Shown here one piece after another: positions 45,079-53,631 of a stretch of DNA of 64,000 bases. The DNA is from an uncultured Alphaproteobacteria bacterium (lineage in GTDB: Bacteria; Pseudomonadota; Alphaproteobacteria; Rhodobacterales; Rhodobacteraceae): the NCBI GenBank assembly GCA_902573735.1, contig CACGLH010000004.1:44737-108736 (forward strand), written 5' to 3'. Every line of letters starts with the position of its first letter. Within the stretch, counting starts at the first letter, position 1. A program made the translations under genes and the position numbers. A model generated the notes under the pieces. That model was not told where the DNA came from and ran no database searches. It was given only the letters and a program-made list of their open reading frames with translations.

Positions 45079-46389
45079 TTAGAATTGTAAAAGATAAACA
45101 CCACCATCAACATCTTTTGCATCGTCTTTTCTTAGGGTTACTTTTCTGAAAATAAGTAATTTATAATCAAATTTTTTACAAAGAGAGCTGATGTAATCGA
45201 TAGAATGACAATATCGCCCCTTTTTATTAATAAAATATCCTTTTCTATTTGTATGCTCAGTAGAAAAAATTAACTTTCCATTTCGCTTATTTCTTTCTTT
45301 AATTAATTTAAATATTTTTGAAAGGTTACCTATGTAAACAAAAACATCAGCCGCGATGAAAAAGTCATATTCTATATTACTTTTTGTTAGAAAATCCTCT
45401 ATATCATTATGAAATAAATTATTATAAATTTTTTTATTATTAGCTTCTTCTAGCATATATTTTGATAAATCAACTCCATCAATATTTTTTGAAAAAGGTT
45501 TTAACTCAAAACCGATAAGCCCTGTTCCACATCCAAGGTCCAAAACTGAACCTAAATTGACCATATTATCATCTATTATCATTTCTTTAATGATTTTGGG
45601 TGTATTATATTTGAGATTTATGACTAAGGATTTTTCAAAATTTGCAGCATAATTATCAAAAAGTTTTTCAACATATTTTTTTGGTGCTGATTTTGTTGTT
45701 TTGCCTGACAAAGCATTTAGTATGTGATGTGCTTCACAAAAGGAAGGATCCAATTTCAGGGTTTTTTCATAGCATCTTTTAGCTAATTCAATTTTCTCTT
45801 GATTATGATAAAGTATCCCTAGATTGTAGTAGGCTTCAATATAGGTTGGGTTTATTTTTATTGCCTTTTTAAAATGAAACTCAGCTTTACATAATTTTTT
45901 TTGTTTAGAATAAACAACACCTAAATTAAAATTTGAAATCTCGTTATTTGAATCAATATTAAAAGCTTTATCAAAAAAAAATTTTGATTTTTGAATTTCA
46001 TTTGTTTCAATATAGACTAATCCTATATTGTTATAAGCTTCAATATAGTCTGGTTTTAAATTTATTGCTTTGACATAACTTATAATTGCTAAGTTGATTT
46101 CACCCAGTTTTTTTAATAACACAGCCAGATTATTAAAAGCTTGAGCATAATTTGGTTTAATTTTAATTGCATACAAATAACTGTAAATTGCATTGGTAAA
46201 ATCACACTTACCAACATTTATTGCTCCAAGAATATTATATAATAACGGTGAATTTGGATATTTAATAAAGAAATTCTTACATCTATCAAATGCTTCTTCA
46301 TGCTTTCCAATATTATGGAGTGACATTATTGAATTAACTTCAATAGTTGTTGGATTTTTTTTGTATTCAATTTTAAACATATTACTCAC
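45079..46389 (-). CDS. TPR-repeat protein with C-terminal methyltransferase domain
   Basis: A 436-residue protein. Residues about 20-225 form six tetratricopeptide repeats (for example FNLGVVYSKQKKLCKAEFHF and AYNNIGLVYIETNEIQKSKF). From about residue 280 there is a Rossmann methyltransferase domain: VLDLGCGTGLIGFELKPF is the SAM-binding loop, then NIDGVDLSKYMLEEA and DFFIAADVFVYIG. The C-terminus ends with KRNGKLIFSTEH. TPR-methyltransferase fusions are known in Alphaproteobacteria but their targets are mostly unknown; modification of a protein or a surface glycan is possible. It follows tRNA-Leu on the opposite strand. Confidence 0.85.
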   Translation of the reverse strand: MSNMFKIEYKKNPTTIEVNSIMSLHNIGKHEEAFDRCKNFFIKYPNSPLLYNILGAINVGKCDFTNAIYSYLYAIKIKPNYAQAFNNLAVLLKKLGEINLAIISYVKAINLKPDYIEAYNNIGLVYIETNEIQKSKFFFDKAFNIDSNNEISNFNLGVVYSKQKKLCKAEFHFKKAIKINPTYIEAYYNLGILYHNQEKIELAKRCYEKTLKLDPSFCEAHHILNALSGKTTKSAPKKYVEKLFDNYAANFEKSLVINLKYNTPKIIKEMIIDDNMVNLGSVLDLGCGTGLIGFELKPFSKNIDGVDLSKYMLEEANNKKIYNNLFHNDIEDFLTKSNIEYDFFIAADVFVYIGNLSKIFKLIKERNKRNGKLIFSTEHTNRKGYFINKKGRYCHSIDYISSLCKKFDYKLLIFRKVTLRKDDAKDVDGGVYLLQF

Positions 46390-46513
46390 ATAAACCCTTT
46401 TCTGTTTAACGGCTTATTATTTAAAAATGTTAAAAATGGATAAATCATTATAAGCTGATTTGGGATACATAATTATTTACTTTAATAAAATCATCTAACC
46501 TCCAAAGGTGGTA

Positions 46514-46563
46514 TTGACTTAAGGTAAATTGTAGTTGACTTTAAGTAAATTTTATAAGAATAT
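46514..46563 (+). promoter_or_regulatory. Tandem 21-base repeat overlapping a promoter of the ABC transporter operon
   Basis: Two direct copies, 46514-46534 and 46535-46555, match at 17 of 21 positions and each begin TTGACTT and share GTAAATT. The spacing of exactly two helical turns places regulator sites on one DNA face. The second copy supplies a TTGACT -35 element at 46535-46540; a GAATAT -10 candidate is at 46558-46563 with a 17-base spacer. It lies about 160 bases before the start of the binding-protein gene. Confidence 0.5.
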
Positions 46564-46721
46564 CCTGTCTCATTCGAGATTTAAATATAATAAAAAATCG
46601 CCAGGCAGCTTACATTGATGAAGGTTCCAAGCCATTTTTAAAAAGATTTTAAAGTTATCAATTTAAATTTTATTATTTTTACATCTGCTGATGAATTTTT
46701 TGTTAAAAGGGAGATAAATAT
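46564..46721 (+). other. Long 5' leader of the ABC transporter operon
   Basis: About 158 bases of leader separate the candidate promoter from the ATG of the binding-protein gene. The part around 46597-46640 is less AT-rich than the rest (ATCGCCAGGCAGC and GGTTCCAAGCC) and might be structured, but I recognise no known riboswitch. The whole gap 46390-46721 holds no gene. Confidence 0.4.
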
Positions 46722-48065
46722 ATGTTTAAAAAAACTTTCAAGAATTTTATAGTAACTTTTGCAGCTGCTTTAACATTCTTGTCCACTTTTTTTATTTTGA
46801 ATATTTCAATGGCTGAAGAAAAACAATATTTCCCAATTGCAAGTAGTAGGGTTGGACCTTATTCAGCAATGGGTACTGGATATTATGGCGCTCAAATTGA
46901 CTACATGAACTATGTAAATATGAATGGTGGTGTTAATGGAGTAATGTTAACATGGCAAGAGTGCGAGACAGAATATAATGCAGTTAAAACTGTTGAATGT
47001 TATCAGCGTTTATTAGAAAAAGATGGGCAAAGAATTGTGGTTTTTGACACGCTAGGAACACCTGGTGCATATGCTGTTATAAATAGAATGGCAGAAGATA
47101 ATGTAGTTTTAGCTCAATACGGATACGGAAGAACTGATGGAGCAGACGGTCGTGTTTGGCCATGGGTTTTTAATGCAGCTAGTCATTACTGGTCACAAAT
47201 AGCTGTAAAAATGAAGTTTATGGCAGAACAAGAAGGCGGCATTGACAAAATGAAAGGCAAAAAGATTGTGCATCTTCATATTGACTCCGCTTATGGTCGT
47301 GAACCACTTCCTGCTATGAGAAAAATTGCAAGTGATTGGGGTGTTAAATTAGTTGAAATTTCGATCCCACCACCTGGTTTGGAGCAACAATCTCAGTGGT
47401 TACAAATCAGAAAAGAGAGACCAGATTGGGTAACATTTTGGGGCGCTGGTTCAGGAATGAATTCCACTGCTATGACTAATGCTGCTCGTGTTGCTTTTCC
47501 AAGAGATAGAATGATGTATGTTACTTTTGGTGCTGCTGAAGAAGATATGTATCCTGCAGGTGATGCGGCAAAAGGTACCTATGCAGTTGCCAATGCATTA
47601 CCAGGTGACGATTATCCATTAGTAGCTGCTATTAAAGATCAAGTTTATGGATCTGGAAAAGGAAATCTTGCTGATGAAAGTCGTGTAGGAACTGTTTATT
47701 GGAATAGGGGTTTAGGAGCTGCAGTAATGTGGATAGAAGCTCTTAGAAATGCTCAAGAAATGCATGGAAAAGTTGGAAAAGCGGTTACTGGAGCTGAATT
47801 CAGAGACGGATATGAAGCTCTGAACATGACAGAAGATCGTTTAGAAGAAATTGGGATTAAAGGCATGGTTGCACCATTTTCTATCTCATGCGCAAATCAC
47901 GAAGGAGCTGGTAAATTTGCTGTAATGCAATGGGATGGTGATAAATTTGTACAAGTTACAGGTTGGGAAGAGCCATTAGACCCTGCATTTATCAGAAAAT
48001 TGGTAGAAGATTCTGCTGCAAAATTTGCAAAAGAAAATAATATTACGCCAAAATCTTGTGGGTAA
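46722..48065 (+). CDS. Branched-chain amino acid-type ABC transporter substrate-binding protein
   Basis: A 447-residue periplasmic binding protein of the LivK/Peripla_BP_6 type. A signal peptide (FIVTFAAALTFLSTFFILNI, cleavage near SMAEE) is followed by YFPIASSRVGPYSAMGTGYYG, the ligand-facing first strand, then YINGGV-type NMNGGVNGVM, and RLLEKDGQRIVVFDTLG. The later part has YGREPLPAMRKIA and a long C-terminal helix. Proteins of this longer subtype bind amino acids, amides or other polar compounds in diverse HAAT systems, so the ligand cannot be named. The ATG follows a GGGAG Shine-Dalgarno. It heads the operon with livF, livG, livH and livM homologues. Confidence 0.9.
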   Translation: MFKKTFKNFIVTFAAALTFLSTFFILNISMAEEKQYFPIASSRVGPYSAMGTGYYGAQIDYMNYVNMNGGVNGVMLTWQECETEYNAVKTVECYQRLLEKDGQRIVVFDTLGTPGAYAVINRMAEDNVVLAQYGYGRTDGADGRVWPWVFNAASHYWSQIAVKMKFMAEQEGGIDKMKGKKIVHLHIDSAYGREPLPAMRKIASDWGVKLVEISIPPPGLEQQSQWLQIRKERPDWVTFWGAGSGMNSTAMTNAARVAFPRDRMMYVTFGAAEEDMYPAGDAAKGTYAVANALPGDDYPLVAAIKDQVYGSGKGNLADESRVGTVYWNRGLGAAVMWIEALRNAQEMHGKVGKAVTGAEFRDGYEALNMTEDRLEEIGIKGMVAPFSISCANHEGAGKFAVMQWDGDKFVQVTGWEEPLDPAFIRKLVEDSAAKFAKENNITPKSCG

Positions 48066-48080
48066 ACTTACCTAAATACT

Positions 48081-48121
48081 AGTTGGATCAAAGAAGTTTT
48101 TTAAACCTTTGATCCAACTTT
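48081..48121 (+). terminator. Strong hairpin between binding-protein gene and ATPase gene
   Basis: AGTTGGATCAAAG at 48081-48093 pairs perfectly, over 13 bases, with CTTTGATCCAACT at 48107-48119 around a 13-base loop, and is followed by only two to three T residues. It lies just after the stop of the binding-protein gene. It could terminate most transcripts or protect the 3' end of the upstream message, so the binding protein is made in excess of the membrane parts. Confidence 0.75.
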
Positions 48122-48178
48122 ACTAAATTACCTTATTAGGTTATTTATAATCAGACCTCATATACAGAGAAATAAAAA

Positions 48179-49012
48179 GTGACTAGTAATTCAGAAGACA
48201 TATTAAAAATTGAGAATATTGAGGTTATGTATGATAGTGTAATATCAGCACTTCATGATGTTTCCTTAACCGTACCGCGTGGAAAAATTGTAGCTTTACT
48301 TGGTGGTAATGGGGCAGGAAAAAGTACCACTTTAAAAGCTATATCTACAATGTTAGCTTCAGAACGAGGAAAAGTAACAAAAGGCAAAATAACATATGAT
48401 GGGACTTCTGTTATTAATCAAAATCCAACTGAAATGGTTGGATTGGGAATGGTTCAAGTTTTAGAAGGAAGAAGATGCTTTGGTCATCTTACTGTTGAAG
48501 AAAATATCATAACTGGAGCTTACTCTAGAAAACTAACTAATTCTGAAATGAGAGATGAGCTGGATAAGATCTATACCTATTTTAATCGATTAAAAGATAG
48601 AAGGAAAAGCCAAGCAGGTTTTACCTCAGGTGGAGAACAGCAGATGTTAGCAGTTGCTAGAGCTATGATGGCTAAACCAAAAATGTTGTTACTGGATGAG
48701 CCATCCATGGGATTAGCTCCACAATTAGTTTCAGAAATTTTTAAAATTGTTAAAGAGCTCAACGATAAAGAAGGAGTAAGTATTTTATTGGCAGAACAAA
48801 ATACAAACATTGCACTTAGAAATTCAGACTATGGTTATATTATTGAAACTGGAAATGTAAAACTTCACGGAACAGCAGAAAAGCTTTTAAATAATGATGA
48901 AGTTAAAGAGCTTTACCTTGGTATTTCAAAAGAGGGTAGAAAGAATTTTCGTGATGCCCTTCGAGAAGAAGGGAGTACCAAAAAAGAGAACAAATTTTCT
49001 AAAACTAATTAA
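48179..49012 (+). CDS. ABC transporter ATPase, LivF type
   Basis: A 277-residue ATPase of the branched-chain amino acid (HAAT) transporter family. Walker A is LLGGNGAGKSTTLKAIST (about residues 41-58), the signature is SGGEQQMLAVARAMM and Walker B is KMLLLDEPSMGLAP, with the LivF-type VQVLEGRRCF and the H-loop replaced by LAEQNTNIAL, where a glutamine takes the place of the switch histidine, as usual for LivF. The start is GTG. The C-terminal end carries a charged 20-residue tail (REEGSTKKENKF). It is 113 bases after the binding-protein gene, past the hairpin. Confidence 0.92.
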   Translation: MTSNSEDILKIENIEVMYDSVISALHDVSLTVPRGKIVALLGGNGAGKSTTLKAISTMLASERGKVTKGKITYDGTSVINQNPTEMVGLGMVQVLEGRRCFGHLTVEENIITGAYSRKLTNSEMRDELDKIYTYFNRLKDRRKSQAGFTSGGEQQMLAVARAMMAKPKMLLLDEPSMGLAPQLVSEIFKIVKELNDKEGVSILLAEQNTNIALRNSDYGYIIETGNVKLHGTAEKLLNNDEVKELYLGISKEGRKNFRDALREEGSTKKENKFSKTN

Positions 49013-49038
49013 TTTGAAGGTAAATTTAAGAGATTATT

Positions 49039-49836
49039 ATGACACAAGAAAGAAGATTTCCAATAGGATCTCCTATTTTAGAAGTGAAAAATGTCTCATT
49101 AAGTTTTGGGGGTGTAAAAGCCATAACTAATGCATCTTTTTCTATTCTTACGCATGAAATAAAAGCTATTATTGGTCCTAATGGTGCTGGAAAAAGTTCT
49201 ATGCTAAATTGTATAAATGGTATTTATAAACCTCAACAAGGTAGCATAATTTTTAAAAATGAACTTTTATCAAAAGTAAATCCGAATTTGATTGCAAAAA
49301 AAGGTATTTCTAGAACATTTCAAAATCTCGCATTGTTTAAAAGAATGTCTGTCCTGGATAATATTCTTATTGGAAGACGCCTTCACATGAATGCTAATTT
49401 TATTCAAGTCGCTTTTCAAACTAATAAAGCTCGGAAAGAAGAAATAGAAAATAGGAAAAAATGTGAAGAAATAATAGAGTTTTTGGAAATAGATGACATT
49501 AAAAATACTCCAGTAGGTAAATTACCATACGGTTTGCAAAAAAAAGTTGAATTGGGCAGAGCCTTGGCAACGGAAGCAGAAGTTCTTTTGTTAGATGAAC
49601 CAATGGCAGGAATGAATGTAGAAGAAAAGCGTGAAATGTGTCGGTTTATACTAAAAGTAAACGATGAAATTGGAACTACAATGGTTTTAATTGAGCATGA
49701 TATGGGCGTTGTAATGGATATTTCAGATAATGTGGTAGTTTTAGATTATGGTAAAACACTTGCAGATGGCCCGCCTAGTGAAATTAGAGCTAATCAAGAT
49801 GTTATTGACGCTTATTTAGGAGTTGCACATGACTGA
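49039..49836 (+). CDS. ABC transporter ATPase, LivG type
   Basis: A 265-residue ATPase. Walker A is AIIGPNGAGKSSMLNCING, Q-loop in SRTFQNLALFKRMSVLDN (LivG-type), signature LPYGLQKKVELGRALA, Walker B AEVLLLDEPMAGMN, and a typical switch histidine in MVLIEHDMGVVMDISD. The SYG-type signature (here PYGLQ) replaces the canonical LSGGQ as in many LivG proteins. The start ATG follows GAGATTATT. It overlaps livH by eight bases (stop at 49836 against ATG 49829), so the two are translationally coupled. Confidence 0.93.
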   Translation: MTQERRFPIGSPILEVKNVSLSFGGVKAITNASFSILTHEIKAIIGPNGAGKSSMLNCINGIYKPQQGSIIFKNELLSKVNPNLIAKKGISRTFQNLALFKRMSVLDNILIGRRLHMNANFIQVAFQTNKARKEEIENRKKCEEIIEFLEIDDIKNTPVGKLPYGLQKKVELGRALATEAEVLLLDEPMAGMNVEEKREMCRFILKVNDEIGTTMVLIEHDMGVVMDISDNVVVLDYGKTLADGPPSEIRANQDVIDAYLGVAHD

Positions 49837-50731
49837 ACTATTATTTTTTGTAGAGGTTGTAGTTGCAGGGCTTCTAGCTGGAACTATGTATTCTCTCGTA
49901 GCACTTGGCTTTGTCTTAATTTATAAAGCTTCCTCTACTTTTAATTTTGCTCAAGGAGCTATGGTTTTTTTCGCGGTGCTTGCTTTTGTTGGTTTTATGG
50001 AACTTGGGCTTCCATTTTTTCTTGCTTTTATTGTGACTATTCTTTTAATGGGACTTGTTGGCTATTGTACTGAACGTTTAGTGTTGAAACCTTTAATGAA
50101 CCAAAGTGAAGATACACTTTTAATGGCTACAATAGGATTAGGTTTTGTATTAGAGGGATTAGCACAGGCTGCTTGGGGTGTTGAGGTAAGACGTTTAGAT
50201 CTTGGCATAGGTGATTTTCCAATACAGTGGATAATTGATACTTTTGGACTTTTTGTAAGTGCTCTTGATTTAACAGCAGGCTTAGTAGCCGCTTCCTTAA
50301 TTTTAGGATTATCAGTTTTGTTTAAATATACTAAAATGGGTTTAGGATTAAGAGCAGTTGCTGATGACCCTGGAGCTGCAAGTTCTATTGGTATACCCTT
50401 AAATAATATTATGCTCCTAGTCTGGACCGCTGCAGGTGTTGTAGCATTAGTGGCTGGAATGATGTGGGGAGCAAGAGCAGGTGTCCAGTTTGCTTTGGTT
50501 GATTTAGCATTAAAAGCTCTACCAGTATTAATCATTGGAGGTTTTTCCTCTATTCCTGGAGCTATCGTTGGTGGATTAATCATTGGTGCTACCGAAAAAG
50601 TATTGGAAGTTTATATTGGTCCTTATTTTGGGGGGGCAATTGAAGGTTGGGCTCCTTATGTTCTAGCAATTTTCTTTCTTCTTTATAGGCCAGAAGGTCT
50701 TTTTGGCGAAAAAATTATTAGAAGAGTTTAG
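49829..50731 (+). CDS. ABC transporter permease, LivH type
   Basis: A 300-residue inner-membrane permease with about eight hydrophobic segments. LLAGTMYSLVALGFVLIYKASSTFNFAQG is the LivH N-terminal hallmark, read here as LVALGFVLIYKASS and FNFAQGAMV. GLRAVADDPGAASSIGIPL is the EAA-type cytosolic loop that contacts the ATPase, and GGFSSIPGAIVGGLIIGATE is the late signature. The start is ATG 49829 with AGGAG seven bases upstream; a TTG at 49823 in frame is less likely. It overlaps livG. With LivM it forms the transmembrane channel. Confidence 0.93.
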   Translation: MTELLFFVEVVVAGLLAGTMYSLVALGFVLIYKASSTFNFAQGAMVFFAVLAFVGFMELGLPFFLAFIVTILLMGLVGYCTERLVLKPLMNQSEDTLLMATIGLGFVLEGLAQAAWGVEVRRLDLGIGDFPIQWIIDTFGLFVSALDLTAGLVAASLILGLSVLFKYTKMGLGLRAVADDPGAASSIGIPLNNIMLLVWTAAGVVALVAGMMWGARAGVQFALVDLALKALPVLIIGGFSSIPGAIVGGLIIGATEKVLEVYIGPYFGGAIEGWAPYVLAIFFLLYRPEGLFGEKIIRRV

Positions 50732-50746
50732 GATAGGAGTTTTTCT

Positions 50747-51772
50747 GTGAAAAGTAATAAAATATTTATGGAATATACAAAAAATGATTTAATTAATTTT
50801 TTGTTATTAATGATTATATCATTATTAATAATTCCAATTACGGTTAAGTCTGGATATTGGTACTCTTCTATACTTATTCCTTGGTTATGTCTTGCTCTGG
50901 CGTCGATTGGTCAACAAATTGTTATGGGATATGCAGGACAGCTAGCACTTGGAGCTGCTGGATTTATGGCTGCAGGTGCATTTGCATGTTATAACTTGAT
51001 TTTACGTGTTCCTGATATCCCTTTTTTTGTTGCATTGGCTCTGTCAGGATTAATTGCTGCTGCTTTTGGAATTCTTTTTGGATTACCAAGTTTACGAGTT
51101 AGAGGTATATATTTAATGGTTGCTACTCTAGCATCACAGTTTTTTATTGTTTGGATGATTGATAAATTTGGCTGGTTTAAAAATTATGATTCCTCAGGAA
51201 TTATTACCGCTCAAGATATTGTTATAATGGGTAAGAGTTTTACATCACCATTAGAAATGTATTTGGTAATTGTTTTTGTCGTTACTGTACTTACATTGTT
51301 AGCAATAAATATGGCTAGGGGTAGCACAGGTCGTAATTGGATGGCAGTTCGTGATATGGATATTGCAGCAGAATCTATGGGAATTTCACTTTTAAGGACT
51401 AAACTACAAGCTTTTGCTATAAGTGCTTTTTATTGTGGTGTTGCAGGTGCTTTGTTTGCATTTACATATTTAAAATCTTTAGAACCTGTAGCTTTTGACA
51501 TAAAACTGTCTTTTAAAATTCTGTTTATGGTTATTTTAGGGGGACTTGGAACAATAAGTGGTGCATTTATTGGAGCTGCTTTCATATTGTTGTTTCCTGT
51601 TTTACTAAATAGCATAGGAAATAACGTTTTTCATGGAGCTATTGATGCAACAATTATTTCTTCAATTGAACAAGTTGTTTTTGGAGTTTTAATAATAATT
51701 TTTATGATTTATGAACCATTAGGTATGGCTAAACTTTGGGATAATATAAGATTAAAGTTTAAAAAGAGATAA
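50747..51772 (+). CDS. ABC transporter permease, LivM type
   Basis: A 341-residue permease with about ten hydrophobic segments. QIVMGYAGQLALGAAGFMAAGAF is the LivM N-terminal signature, read as GYAGQLALGAAGF. LFGLPSLRVRGIYLMVATLA, RGSTGRNWMAVRDMDIAAESMGI (cytosolic EAA-type loop) and GGLGTISGAFIGAAFI follow. The start is GTG after AGGAG. It is the last transporter gene; the formate dehydrogenase operon starts 167 bases further, with its own candidate promoter. Transporter subunits with no ligand predicted from sequence. Confidence 0.92.
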   Translation: MKSNKIFMEYTKNDLINFLLLMIISLLIIPITVKSGYWYSSILIPWLCLALASIGQQIVMGYAGQLALGAAGFMAAGAFACYNLILRVPDIPFFVALALSGLIAAAFGILFGLPSLRVRGIYLMVATLASQFFIVWMIDKFGWFKNYDSSGIITAQDIVIMGKSFTSPLEMYLVIVFVVTVLTLLAINMARGSTGRNWMAVRDMDIAAESMGISLLRTKLQAFAISAFYCGVAGALFAFTYLKSLEPVAFDIKLSFKILFMVILGGLGTISGAFIGAAFILLFPVLLNSIGNNVFHGAIDATIISSIEQVVFGVLIIIFMIYEPLGMAKLWDNIRLKFKKR

Positions 51773-51837
51773 TTAGATAATTTTATTGAGCTAGATTTTT
51801 TGTGAGTTTTTCTTGGTTAGTTTAAGATACATTAATG

Positions 51838-51886
51838 ACCAAATATTTGGTAAATATTTGGTACACTTTTGTTTTTTTTTATACAC
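51838..51886 (+). promoter_or_regulatory. Palindrome plus 11-base tandem repeat overlapping a promoter of fdhBA
   Basis: ACCAAATATTTGGT at 51838-51851 is a perfect 14-base palindrome. AAATATTTGGT is repeated directly at 51841-51851 and 51852-51862, one helical turn apart. TTGGTA at 51858-51863 and TATACA at 51880-51885, 16 bases apart, could form a promoter, so a protein bound here would overlap the -35 element. It precedes the TTG start of fdhB by about 55-100 bases. Confidence 0.5.
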
Positions 51887-51939
51887 TTTAATTTTTAAAT
51901 GTGTTTATATTTAATGATAAATGGGGGGAGTAATTAATT

Positions 51940-53631
51940 TTGTTGAATTCAAAATTAACTAAAGGTGTGAAAAGGGATCCTAGTCTTCCCAAAGGAAGAC
52001 AGGCAGATGATCTCTCTGAAAAAGAAATTAAAGAGTTAGTGGGAAATTTATACTTTGATCGTAGTCAGTTGATTGAAGCATTACACCTTATTCAAGACAA
52101 ATTTAACTGTTTAAGCCAACGACATCTGAAATCTTTGTCTGAATTATTTAAATTGAGCCAAGCTGAAGTTTTTGAAGTTGCTTCCTTTTATCATCATTTT
52201 GATATTGTTAAAGATGGTGAGAGTTTAGATCACGAGTTGACAATAAGAATTTGTGATGGACTTTCATGTGAAATGGCTGGTGCTCAACATCTTATAAAAA
52301 ATGTTAATGAAATAATTGATGAGAACAAAATTAGAATACAAAAAGTTCCGTGTATTGGACGATGTGCAAATGCACCAGCTGCTCAGGTTGGAAAAAAAGC
52401 AGTTAATAATGCTACACCTTTAAAATTATTAAAATTTTCAAAAGATGATACAGCTCCTGAAATCCCTGATTATCAAAATTTGAGTGATTATCTTAACATA
52501 GGTGGGTACGAGTGTTTAAAAAAGGTAATTTCTAAAAAGCTAAATTTAGAAAATGCTATTTCAATTTTGGCTAAATCAGGATTAAGAGGATTAGGTGGTG
52601 CAGGTTTTCCAGCTGATAAAAAATGGCAAATTGTCAATTCCTATAATGGCATAAGATATATGACAATTAATGGAGACGAAGGAGAGCCTGGTACATTTAA
52701 AGATAGATTTTGGTTGGAGAGTGAACCACATAAAATGTTGGAAGGTGCACAAATAGCAGCACTTTTAGTTGGTTGTAATAAAATTTATTTATATATGAGA
52801 GATGAATATCCGGCGGTATTAGAAATATTGAAAGCTGAAATTGAGAAACTAGAAAAAACTAATTTCTGGTTAGTTCCTATTGAAATACGAAGAGGAGCAG
52901 GAGCATATATATGTGGTGAGGAAAGTGCAATGATAGAGTCTATTGAAGGTAAAAGAGGATTACCAAGGCATAGACCACCATATATTGCTGAAAAGGGTTT
53001 ATTTGGAAGACCAACTTTGAACCATAATATTGAAACTTTATTTTGGATCCCAGAAATCTTGTCAAAAGGTTCTGAGTGGTTTGCAGGTTTAGGTTTTAAT
53101 GAAAATCATAAGGGAGTTAGATCCTATAGTGTATCTGGCAGAGTATTAAACCCTGGTGTAAAAGTGGCGCCTGCAGGTATACCCGTAAGAAAACTTATAG
53201 ATGATTATTGTGGAGGAATGTTGCCTGGTCACGAGTTTAAAGCATTTTTTCCAGGGGGAGCTTCAGGTGGTATTTTTCCTGCTAAAATGAGTGATATGGG
53301 TTTGGATTTTGGTATATTTGAGCCACATGGTGGATTTGTAGGTTCTCATGCTGTTATTATTTTGTCTGACCAAGATAGTATTTTAGATGCTGTAATTAAC
53401 ACAATTAAATTTTTTAAACATGAAAGTTGTGGCCAGTGTACTCCATGTAGAAATGGGACAGAAAAGTTGATATCATTACTGTCTAATAGTAACAAAGATG
53501 TTGAACTTTATGAAGACCTAATGATGGTTATGCGCGATAGTTCAATTTGTGGTTTAGGACAAGCTGCTACAAATTGTTTAAATCATTTGTTGAAATATTT
53601 TTCAGAGGAATTAAATGGCACTCGACGATAA
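51940..53631 (+). CDS. fdhB: NAD-dependent formate dehydrogenase beta subunit (FdsG-FdsB fusion)
   Basis: A 563-residue flavin and iron-sulfur protein that is two subunits in one. Residues 20-165 are NuoE/FdsG-like with a [2Fe-2S] site made by C105, C110, C138 and C142 (CDGLSC and CIGRC). Residues 190-560 are NuoF/FdsB-like: GLRGLGGAGFP (214-224) and GAYICGEESAMIES bind NADH and FMN, and a [4Fe-4S] cluster lies at ESCGQCTPCRNG (about 495-505) with a fourth cysteine in SSICGLGQAA. It passes electrons from the alpha subunit to NAD+. The TTG start has a GGGGGGAG Shine-Dalgarno. A fused beta subunit with this length is like Fdh1B of Methylorubrum. The stop overlaps fdhA by 17 bases. Confidence 0.93.
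   Translation: MLNSKLTKGVKRDPSLPKGRQADDLSEKEIKELVGNLYFDRSQLIEALHLIQDKFNCLSQRHLKSLSELFKLSQAEVFEVASFYHHFDIVKDGESLDHELTIRICDGLSCEMAGAQHLIKNVNEIIDENKIRIQKVPCIGRCANAPAAQVGKKAVNNATPLKLLKFSKDDTAPEIPDYQNLSDYLNIGGYECLKKVISKKLNLENAISILAKSGLRGLGGAGFPADKKWQIVNSYNGIRYMTINGDEGEPGTFKDRFWLESEPHKMLEGAQIAALLVGCNKIYLYMRDEYPAVLEILKAEIEKLEKTNFWLVPIEIRRGAGAYICGEESAMIESIEGKRGLPRHRPPYIAEKGLFGRPTLNHNIETLFWIPEILSKGSEWFAGLGFNENHKGVRSYSVSGRVLNPGVKVAPAGIPVRKLIDDYCGGMLPGHEFKAFFPGGASGGIFPAKMSDMGLDFGIFEPHGGFVGSHAVIILSDQDSILDAVINTIKFFKHESCGQCTPCRNGTEKLISLLSNSNKDVELYEDLMMVMRDSSICGLGQAATNCLNHLLKYFSEELNGTRR

Noticed and set aside
45023..45082. A 19-codon frame with ATG and a GGAAAG sequence before it, after tRNA-Leu
   Set aside because: Too short to support, with no homologue I know, and it ends exactly within the 3' end of the convergent TPR-methyltransferase gene.
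46564..46721. Possible riboswitch in the long leader of the ABC transporter operon
   Set aside because: Some GC-richer blocks are present, but no known riboswitch core or terminator-antiterminator pair can be traced.
50062..50583. A 173-codon open frame on the minus strand inside the livH-type permease gene
   Set aside because: It is antisense to a well-supported permease, and its residue composition (Pro/Ala/Lys-rich) looks like the shadow of a membrane protein.
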